Assembly (NCBI GenBank): GCA_938020525.1
Contig: CALIHW010000025.1
Coordinates: 1-50,476, forward strand
Direction of reading: 5' to 3'
Origin: an uncultured Granulosicoccaceae bacterium
GTDB lineage: Bacteria > Pseudomonadota > Gammaproteobacteria > Granulosicoccales > Granulosicoccaceae
DNA: 50,476 bases
Below are positions 44,448 through 50,476 of this stretch, piece by piece. A program made the position numbers and the translations under genes. Positions within the stretch are counted from its first letter, which is position 1. Each line of letters opens with the position of its first letter. The notes under the pieces were generated by a model. That model was not told where the DNA came from. It saw nothing but the letters and a program-made list of their open reading frames with translations, and searched no databases.

Positions 44448-45278
44448 CTATACAAACTTGTCTGCAATCGCAAGTGTTGCATTACTAAGTTGCTCCATCA
44501 TCTGATCACCACCACGCAAAGCAACGCCAACTGCCAGAATATCGAGCACCATCATCTGAGCCAGCCTCGACTTTAGCGGTGAAAACACGTCGCTGTCTTC
44601 TGCGATATCAACATTAAGATTCACCCCCCCCATTGAAGCGAGCGGACTGCCTGTACAGGTTACTGTCACAACCGGTGCACCTGCCTGCTTCGCCAGAGCA
44701 ACAGCATCCAGCATGTCTTTATTGCGACCGGTATAGGAGATTGCTATAGCAAGTGAATGTTTATCAAGTAACGCCGCTGACGCCAGCTGAATGTGTGGAT
44801 CAGCATAAGAAATCGCAGGCTTACCTAACCGGAAAAACTTTAGCTGAGCATCTTCTGCCACAACCGCAGATCCACCTGAGCCATAAAATTCAGCACGCTC
44901 TGCCTCACAGTAAAGATCAATTGCATGATCAACTGCACGATGATCTAACTGATTTCGAACATCCTGCATAGAGGCAATCGCAGAATCTATCAATTTTTCT
45001 GACAGTACCTTACTACTGTCATCAGAGGCAACATCACGAAAGAAGTACTTTTCCTGACTTGCCTGTGATCTCGCCAACTTCATTTTAAAGTCGTGATAAC
45101 CATTACAACCAATTGCCTTGCAGAATCTAACCACAGTGGGCTCACTGACTCCGCAACTTTTAGCCAATGATTGAATGGATGCCTGCACGACGACATCCGG
45201 TTCGCTTAATACGAAATCCGCGACCTTATCCTCAGACTTACTGAGCGTCATACGCGCAGATCGAACAGTACCTAACAT
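44448..45278 (-). CDS. hexR: HexR-type transcriptional regulator (RpiR family)
   Basis: A 276-residue RpiR-family regulator: an N-terminal helix-turn-helix (about 1-75; LSKSEDKVADFVL, then SLAKSCGVSEPTVVRFCKAIG) and a SIS sugar-phosphate-binding domain (about 110-260; EFYGSGGSAVVAEDAQ, SYTGRNKDMLDAV). In gammaproteobacteria HexR binds KDPG and controls zwf, edd and eda. Its place as third gene after zwf and pgl, and paired palindromes in the zwf/edd control region, support that assignment. ATG 45278 fits family starts better than the in-frame TTG at 45284. It follows pgl by about 27 bp. Confidence 0.9.
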   Translation of the reverse strand: MLGTVRSARMTLSKSEDKVADFVLSEPDVVVQASIQSLAKSCGVSEPTVVRFCKAIGCNGYHDFKMKLARSQASQEKYFFRDVASDDSSKVLSEKLIDSAIASMQDVRNQLDHRAVDHAIDLYCEAERAEFYGSGGSAVVAEDAQLKFFRLGKPAISYADPHIQLASAALLDKHSLAIAISYTGRNKDMLDAVALAKQAGAPVVTVTCTGSPLASMGGVNLNVDIAEDSDVFSPLKSRLAQMMVLDILAVGVALRGGDQMMEQLSNATLAIADKFV

Positions 45279-45305
45279 TGGCAAGCTACCATCAAAAACA
45301 ACGGT

Positions 45306-46010
45306 CTAGGCCGCCCAGTACAACTGCAAGCGAGACTTAGCTGCTTCTATAACTGATGCTATTGGCAAGTTCTCTCCCTCGGCGGCACGCTGGAACACTT
45401 TGCGTTTGTCTTCACCGGTAATATGTAACACCAGTTGCCGACAATCGAGTAGCGCTGCAAGTGTCAGGGTCATTCTTGCTTCAGATATATGGCTTGGATG
45501 CATTGGCCAACAGAGCTTATCAGCACCCAAAATACTAGCTTCAGTTAATCCTTCGGTGTCAGGAAACAGCGACGCAGTATGACCATCACCTCCCATGCCG
45601 AGCACAACCACATCATAAGGGTTTGGCAGGGAACGCAATGAATCGTCACATCGCTGCCAGCCTTCTTCGGGCGTCTTCGCACCGTTATACATCGATAAGA
45701 ACTGTGCGGAAGATGCTGCATTTACAAGTAGCGTCTCTTTAACAAGCTTTTCATTACTAAGATTATCATCAGCAGGAACCCAGCGTTCATCCGCGAGAGT
45801 GACTGTCACCTCACTCCATTGAATTTCATACAGCGACAGCGCATTAAAAAAAGGCGCAGGTGTTGAACCACCAGACACTACGAGTGTTGCACTACCTCGC
45901 TCTTTAATACCGCCCTGCAGCCAGCCAGCCACATCCGCTGCCAGTAACTCCGCCAGTGCCTGTGTACTATTTGCAAAGATAACTTCACCATCAAAATGAT
46001 TACTCAGCAT
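45306..46010 (-). CDS. pgl: 6-phosphogluconolactonase
   Basis: A 234-residue DevB/SOL-type 6-phosphogluconolactonase, hydrolysing the zwf product to 6-phosphogluconate. Motifs are VVSGGSTPAPFF, LADERWVPADDNLSNEKLV, GMGGDGHTASLFPD and, near the end, LHITGEDKRKVFQ. I chose ATG 46010, which overlaps the zwf stop by 11 bp and gives the usual N terminus; the frame is open further to 46049. Tight overlap with zwf implies coupled translation and joint production of both enzymes. Confidence 0.94.
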   Translation of the reverse strand: MLSNHFDGEVIFANSTQALAELLAADVAGWLQGGIKERGSATLVVSGGSTPAPFFNALSLYEIQWSEVTVTLADERWVPADDNLSNEKLVKETLLVNAASSAQFLSMYNGAKTPEEGWQRCDDSLRSLPNPYDVVVLGMGGDGHTASLFPDTEGLTEASILGADKLCWPMHPSHISEARMTLTLAALLDCRQLVLHITGEDKRKVFQRAAEGENLPIASVIEAAKSRLQLYWAA

Positions 46011-47481
46011 CGGAATACTCCTCTGCCCAGCCGCAGTCATCACGGGCAATTAGCGCCGAGGCCGCGGGTGGTCCCCAGGTACCGGCCGTGTATTGTTGAG
46101 AGGGCACATCGTACTCTGCCCACCCCTCAATAATTGGATCAATCCATTTCCAAGCAGTCGTCACTTCATCACGATGATTGAAAAGAGTCTGGTTACCGCG
46201 AATCATGTCGGACAACAAGCGCTCGTAAGCAATCATCTGACGCTTCTTAAACGCCTCATTGAAATCAATATCGAGGTTTACAGGTAACAATCGCATTGCA
46301 TCCCCACGACCCTTGGCAAAGATCTGAAGTTTGATTATTTCTTCCGGTTGCAATCGTATAACCAGTCTATTAGTAGAGTCTGGTGTTTCAAATATAGAGT
46401 GCGGAGCCGATTTAAAATTAATAATAATCTCGGTACGTTTCTCAGGCATCGACTTACCTGTCCTTAAGAAAAACGGTACACCTTTCCAGCGCCAGCTTTC
46501 TATCTCTGCCTTGATCGCCACATAGGTTTCAGTATTGCTTTCCGGAGGCACTCCGTCTGCATCACGATATGAAGCAATAGACTTACCGTTGATAGATCCC
46601 GTTTTATACTGACCACGAACTGTATTCTTGGTTACGTCTTTACCAATTATTGGTTTTAGTGAGCGCAGAACTTTTATTTTCTCATCACGAACACAATCCG
46701 GATTGATACTTATCGGCGGCTCCATTGTCAGGATCACCAACAACTGCAACAAGTGGTTTTGCACCATATCCCGCAGTGCACCTGTCTGATCGTAGTAACC
46801 GGCACGACCTTCTACGCCAAGGCTTTCCGCAATCGTTATCTGAACATCTCTAATATGCTCCCGACGCCATAGAGGCTCAAATAGTGAGTTACCAAAGCGC
46901 AGCGCCATCAGGTTTTGAACTGTTTCTTTTCCGAGGTAATGATCAATTCTGTATATTTGCTTTTCGTTGAAAACCTCTGCCAGCTCATCGTTGATATCCA
47001 ATGCGCTTTTCAAATCTCTGCCTAGTGGCTTTTCCAACGCAACGCGACTGTTCTCCGTTACCAGACCGGCCTCGTTGACACCGCTACAAATCCGGCTGAA
47101 CAAGCCAGGGGCAGTAGATAGGTAAAACACACGCACTCGATCCGGATAGCTACCCAGTACCTCAGCCAGCGCCAGGTAATCTTCCTGAACGGTGATATCG
47201 ACCTTTACGTACAGCACACGTTGACAGAAAGTACTCCAGGTATCAGGGTGGAATTCTTCCGGCTTGATATATTTCTTCGCAGCCTCCTCCATAATCGCGA
47301 CAAACTCTTCCGTAGAGTGACTACTGCGTGCTGCGCAAATTATTCTGCCTTGCTCCGGGAGTTGCGCCTCATGATGACGAAAGTATAGCGCTGGCAACAA
47401 TTTTCTAAGGGAGAGATCACCTGTGCCACCAAAAAGCACCAGATCGAAAGGAGGCAACTGGGTGTCAGACGGATTTTCCAT
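46000..47481 (-). CDS. zwf: Glucose-6-phosphate 1-dehydrogenase
   Basis: A 493-residue glucose-6-phosphate dehydrogenase, entry enzyme to the oxidative pentose phosphate and Entner-Doudoroff routes. The dinucleotide-binding motif is GGTGDLSLRK (18-27), then EKPLG (150-154) and the substrate/catalytic signature RIDHYLGKE (178-186), followed by the normal C-terminal domain. Length is standard. ATG 47481 has a modest GGAAAA site. A HexR-like palindrome lies 54-66 bp upstream over the likely -10 region. First gene of zwf-pgl-hexR, divergent from edd. Confidence 0.97.
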   Translation of the reverse strand: MENPSDTQLPPFDLVLFGGTGDLSLRKLLPALYFRHHEAQLPEQGRIICAARSSHSTEEFVAIMEEAAKKYIKPEEFHPDTWSTFCQRVLYVKVDITVQEDYLALAEVLGSYPDRVRVFYLSTAPGLFSRICSGVNEAGLVTENSRVALEKPLGRDLKSALDINDELAEVFNEKQIYRIDHYLGKETVQNLMALRFGNSLFEPLWRREHIRDVQITIAESLGVEGRAGYYDQTGALRDMVQNHLLQLLVILTMEPPISINPDCVRDEKIKVLRSLKPIIGKDVTKNTVRGQYKTGSINGKSIASYRDADGVPPESNTETYVAIKAEIESWRWKGVPFFLRTGKSMPEKRTEIIINFKSAPHSIFETPDSTNRLVIRLQPEEIIKLQIFAKGRGDAMRLLPVNLDIDFNEAFKKRQMIAYERLLSDMIRGNQTLFNHRDEVTTAWKWIDPIIEGWAEYDVPSQQYTAGTWGPPAASALIARDDCGWAEEYSDAE

Positions 47482-47534
47482 CGTAAAATTTTCCGCGGAA
47501 GTCAGAAGTAGAAACTAAAAGCTTACAGAATATG

Positions 47535-47547
47535 GTAATAATACTAC
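47535..47547 (-). promoter_or_regulatory. Candidate HexR operator, zwf side
   Basis: Read on the minus strand this is GTAGTATTATTAC, a near-perfect palindrome with TAC/GTA ends like described HexR boxes. The same 13-mer recurs in inverted orientation at the edd side. A minus-strand TTGCAG followed 16 bp later by TAGTAT, inside the box, is a possible zwf promoter, so binding would block it. Confidence 0.6.
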
Positions 47548-47657
47548 ATTTCTGATCTAATACTGCAACAATCATATTTCTGCTAGTTTCCAGCGTTTTA
47601 TTTAATGACCGGATCGCAGGCTGGTAAAGTAATCTTCGAATTTTTCCAATAAAACAC

Positions 47658-47685
47658 TTGATCCGCGTGTTTTTCGTAGTATTAT
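47658..47685 (+). promoter_or_regulatory. Candidate sigma-70 promoter for edd
   Basis: TTGATC (47658-47663), a 16-bp spacer and TATTAT (47680-47685). The -10 lies inside the palindromic box at 47676-47688. The predicted start of transcription falls around 47692, leaving a short leader of about 15 bases before the edd ATG. Confidence 0.5.
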
Positions 47686-47688
47686 TAC
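47676..47688 (+). promoter_or_regulatory. Candidate HexR operator, edd side
   Basis: GTAGTATTATTAC, identical to the box on the zwf side but in opposite orientation, 18 bp upstream of the edd start. Each box therefore sits in the same place relative to its own promoter. Identity over 13 bases at both ends of a divergent region is unlikely by chance. Confidence 0.62.
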
Positions 47689-47706
47689 AACCGTCGGGTT
47701 GATCAA

Positions 47707-49530
47707 ATGACAAAACTAAATAAAACGCTTCAATCCGTTACTGACAGAATAATTGCCCGCAGCATCAAGCATCGATCCGATTATCTGGATCAGCTGCAGC
47801 AAACCAAACAGAATCAGCCGCGCCGTGCACAGCTCTCCTGCACGAACTTTGCTCATGCGGTCGCGGCTGCTTCTTCTACTGACAAAATCACTTTGCACCA
47901 GGAACGCGCTGTAAACCTGGCGATTGTGTCCGCCTACAATGACCTCCTTTCCGCCCATCAGCCTTTCGAACGTTTTCCGGAAATAATAAAAAACACTGCC
48001 CGTGATCACGGTGCCAGCGCTCAGTTTGCCGGTGGAGTTCCAGCCATGTGTGACGGTGTCACTCAGGGACGTCCAGGCATGGAAATGTCTCTTTTCAGCC
48101 GCGACGTTATTGCCCAGGCGACTGCTGTTGCACTTTCCCATGATGTATTCGATGCAGTTATATGCCTCGGCACCTGCGACAAAATTGTACCGGGCTTGCT
48201 AATGGGTGCACTTGCATTTGGTCATCTGCCCACCGTGTTTATACCCGCAGGCCCAATGACTTCAGGCATACCTAATTCAGAAAAAGCAATCGCAAGACAG
48301 AAGTTTGCACAGGGGCAAATTACACGAAAAGAACTGATGATTTCAGAGTGCGCGTCTTATCATGGCCCAGGCACTTGTACGTTTTACGGCACCGCAAATA
48401 GCAATCAAATGTTGCTTGAAGTGATGGGTTTGCAGTTACCGGGTAGTGGTTTTATAAATCCGGGAGAAGAAATCCGCGATCAGCTGACTCGCGTTGCAAC
48501 AGAAACAGCAATTAAAATAAACTCCACCAGTAAAGATTGCCTGCCTATTGGTGAGTTGGTAGACGCCAAAACAATCTGCAATGCAATAGTAGGGTTACTG
48601 GCAACCGGTGGATCAAGTAATCATACGATTCACTTGATCGCTATTGCACGATGCGCCGGAATTTGCATTAACTGGAGCGACTTTAGCGAGCTATCTGCAA
48701 TTACTCCGGCGCTCACCAAAATATATCCAAACGGATCAGCCGACGTGAATCAATTTCACGCTGCAGGCGGTATGGCGTTGGTTATTTCCCAACTGCTAAA
48801 TGCTGGCTTGCTGCATGATGATGTGAAAACTATTGTGGGTGAAGGCTTACATAACTGTGCAAGCGATCCGGTACTTAAAGACGGCAACATTGACTGGGTT
48901 CCATCAAATAACAAAAGTGCAGACGCTGACATCATTGCATCTGCAGAAGATCCTTTTGACAAAACCGGTGGCCTTGCACTACTGGAGGGCAATATTGGCA
49001 GAGCCATTATCAAGACCTCCGCAGTAGATCCAAAACACTACGATGTTGAAGCTCCGGCAAAAGTATTCAACAGCCAGAAAGATTTTTTAACAGCCTTTAC
49101 GAATGATCAATTAAATTCTGATTTTGTCGCCGTGGTTGTAAACCAGGGCCCTAAAGGCAATGGCATGCCCGAGCTACACAAACTGACACCCGCGCTTGGT
49201 GTACTGCAAGACAAAGGCTTCGCTGTGGCACTCGTAACAGATGGCCGCATGTCTGGAGCTTCAGGCAAAGTACCGGCAGCAATACATGTAACACCAGAAT
49301 GCACAAACGGCGGCAAGCTTGGCAAAGTTAAAGACGGCGACATTATCCGCCTTAGCACAACCACAGGCGAGCTTAATGTTCTGCTGAATGAAGAAGAATG
49401 GCAGTCCCGGCAGCAGGCACCACATAAAGAAAAATTAAATGAAACTGACGGTCGGATCTTATTCAGCAATATGAGATCAACTGTCAGCAGTGCCGAGACA
49501 GGCGCAATTTCGTTGTTTAACCCCGAATAA
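47707..49530 (+). CDS. edd: Phosphogluconate dehydratase
   Basis: A 607-residue iron-sulfur dehydratase of the IlvD/Edd family that converts 6-phosphogluconate to KDPG, the first committed Entner-Doudoroff step. The cluster-related segments are MCDGVTQG (114-121) and [10 protein letters not shown] (Cys157), then [22 protein letters not shown] and the C-terminal [14 protein letters not shown]. Length matches Edd rather than the shorter IlvD. It is followed by eda after 141 bp on the same strand, and is divergent from zwf under shared control. Confidence 0.96.
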   Translation: MTKLNKTLQSVTDRIIARSIKHRSDYLDQLQQTKQNQPRRAQLSCTNFAHAVAAASSTDKITLHQERAVNLAIVSAYNDLLSAHQPFERFPEIIKNTARDHGASAQFAGGVPAMCDGVTQGRPGMEMSLFSRDVIAQATAVALSHDVFDAVICLGTCDKIVPGLLMGALAFGHLPTVFIPAGPMTSGIPNSEKAIARQKFAQGQITRKELMISECASYHGPGTCTFYGTANSNQMLLEVMGLQLPGSGFINPGEEIRDQLTRVATETAIKINSTSKDCLPIGELVDAKTICNAIVGLLATGGSSNHTIHLIAIARCAGICINWSDFSELSAITPALTKIYPNGSADVNQFHAAGGMALVISQLLNAGLLHDDVKTIVGEGLHNCASDPVLKDGNIDWVPSNNKSADADIIASAEDPFDKTGGLALLEGNIGRAIIKTSAVDPKHYDVEAPAKVFNSQKDFLTAFTNDQLNSDFVAVVVNQGPKGNGMPELHKLTPALGVLQDKGFAVALVTDGRMSGASGKVPAAIHVTPECTNGGKLGKVKDGDIIRLSTTTGELNVLLNEEEWQSRQQAPHKEKLNETDGRILFSNMRSTVSSAETGAISLFNPE

Positions 49531-49553
49531 CCGGCTTTGTTTAACCCAAATAG

Positions 49554-49605
49554 AATGACCAGGTAAAATGACCCGGTAAGTCGACTAGGTAAATTGACTT
49601 GTTAA
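49554..49605 (+). repeat. Four imperfect 13-bp tandem repeats between edd and eda
   Basis: Four head-to-tail 13-mers: AATGACCAGGTAA, AATGACCCGGTAA, GTCGACTAGGTAA and ATTGACTTGTTAA, with conserved GAC and TAA positions. They occupy the middle of the 141-bp edd-eda gap and change nothing in either coding frame. The degeneration from left to right suggests an old slippage array; a protein-binding role is possible. Confidence 0.6.
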
Positions 49606-49671
49606 ACAGCTGATCAAATTACATCCGCTATAACGTACAATTGATACAAACTGTGAGCAACGAGCCTACAA

Positions 49672-50298
49672 ATGAAGATACGTGAACTGCTAGAAAAATC
49701 GCGGGTTATCCCGGTGCTTGAACTCGATGACGTTGATACAGCTGCTGACCTTGCAGAAGCACTGTGCGAAGGTGGCGCCTCAGTACTTGAAATAACACTC
49801 CGGACACCAGCTGCTTTTGAAGCAATGGAAGCAATAAAAACGAAAGTACCGCAAGCATATGTTGGATCTGGCACTGTTAATACTAAAGCACAGATCGAAC
49901 GATGCAAAGAACTCGATCTGGCTTTTATGGTAAGCCCCGGTTTACACGCACCAATAGCTGAAGCTGCCTTAAAATCGGGCATACCCTACTTGCCCGGTGT
50001 TGCAACCGCCAGTGACATGCTTGCTGCAATTGATCTGGGGCTAGACACTTTAAAGTTCTTTCCCGCTACGGCCGCCGGCGGCACCAACATGCTAAAAGCA
50101 TTGGGAGGGCCCTATGGCGATATAAAATTTTGTCCGACTGGCGGCATTAATTCAGACAACTGCGAAGAGTTCTTAAGCCTTAACAATGTGTTGTGTGTCG
50201 GCGGATCCTGGGTAGCACCAAAATCGCTTATCAAAAGTCAGTCGTGGGATGAAATTACCCGACTGGCAAAATCGGTTAACAGCAAGCCATCTGTCTAA
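49672..50298 (+). CDS. eda: KDPG aldolase (2-keto-3-deoxy-6-phosphogluconate aldolase)
   Basis: A 208-residue class I aldolase that splits KDPG into pyruvate and glyceraldehyde 3-phosphate, completing the Entner-Doudoroff pathway. The catalytic Glu40 is in LEITLRT and the Schiff-base Lys128 in TLKFFPA; GSGTVN, VSPGLH, LPGVAT and PTGGI are the other family blocks. Length is standard. ATG 49672 has a weak ribosome site. Co-transcription with edd is likely, though the 141-bp gap leaves room for a second promoter. Confidence 0.96.
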   Translation: MKIRELLEKSRVIPVLELDDVDTAADLAEALCEGGASVLEITLRTPAAFEAMEAIKTKVPQAYVGSGTVNTKAQIERCKELDLAFMVSPGLHAPIAEAALKSGIPYLPGVATASDMLAAIDLGLDTLKFFPATAAGGTNMLKALGGPYGDIKFCPTGGINSDNCEEFLSLNNVLCVGGSWVAPKSLIKSQSWDEITRLAKSVNSKPSV

Positions 50299-50353
50299 CG
50301 ATGTACAATTCGATGCCAGTTTATCGCAAAGCTAACTAGGAGCTTGTCCGAGA

Positions 50354-50476
50354 ATGAATGATCTACTGCGAAAGCGATCTTTTGGCCAGCTATTACGATC
50401 GATATCGTTAAATATGAATAACTATTCGCCTCAATCGATCGAAATATCTGACTCAAAATCTCACTTTCTCGCTACG
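50354..50476 (+). other. Open frame or repeat-like segment cut by window edge
   Basis: After eda, an AGGAG sequence (50338-50342) precedes an ATG at 50354 and 41 open codons that run off the window. The predicted peptide (MNDLLRKRSFGQLLRSISL at its start) is unlike any protein I know. The DNA is dense in GATC and CGATCG palindromes, including CGATCGATATCG, which is more like a dispersed repeat or transposable-element end than a gene. Confidence 0.3.

Overview
The window looks like chromosome of a free-living, probably marine, gammaproteobacterium. This rests on gene content: a HexR-type regulator next to zwf, pgl, edd and eda; a zinc-finger-degenerate DksA; a cobalt-type nitrile hydratase; a non-pyrrolysine MttB-family protein; several secreted glycan-active lipoproteins; and a giant LEPR-motif/DUF4347 surface protein. 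A Granulosicoccus-like lineage is my guess, not a demonstration. No rRNA, tRNA, CRISPR array, intact insertion sequence or prophage was seen.

Layout. 1-6.2 kb: a predicted SGNH/sialate-esterase-like lipoprotein, a nitronate monooxygenase, a dksA paralogue, and three tandem GH114 (endo-alpha-1,4-polygalactosaminidase-like) genes on the minus strand. 6.8-8.7 kb: an M42 metallopeptidase and a DUF1499 protein. 8.7-10.4 kb: nitrile hydratase alpha, beta and accessory genes. 10.3-13.4 kb: a four-gene glutamate/aspartate-type ABC importer. 13.8-19.4 kb: five close-packed minus-strand genes encoding an archaeo-eukaryotic-primase-like protein fused to a HAD phosphatase, an unknown protein with an acidic tail, an unknown protein with a lysine-rich linker and SAM domain, an ATP-dependent DNA ligase, and an endonuclease/exonuclease/phosphatase-family nuclease. 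I think this is the most interesting part of the window. 19.6-24.4 kb: an ABC-2 exporter pair, an MttB-family methyltransferase and threonine synthase.

24.7-40.3 kb: a 3595-residue surface protein (LEPR motif, DUF4347, two LamG-like domains, cadherin-like domains, 14 tandem repeats averaging 120 residues, C-terminal membrane anchor). It is followed on the same strand by a hybrid histidine kinase with two HPt domains and by a REC-GGDEF-EAL protein whose GGDEF site is degraded and whose EAL site looks intact. Together these suggest a surface adhesin with a signalling module that lowers cyclic di-GMP. 40.4-42.8 kb: a calcium-binding-repeat protein with a sorting-signal-like C terminus and a translationally coupled lipoprotein. 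43-44.4 kb: a small membrane protein, a hairpin-rich gap and an alpha/beta hydrolase.

44.4-50.3 kb: the oxidative Entner-Doudoroff module. zwf-pgl-hexR runs leftward and edd-eda rightward from a shared control region with two near-identical, inverted 13-bp palindromic boxes, one near each promoter. This fits HexR control by the pathway intermediate KDPG. The window ends in a short open frame or repeat-like segment cut by the edge.
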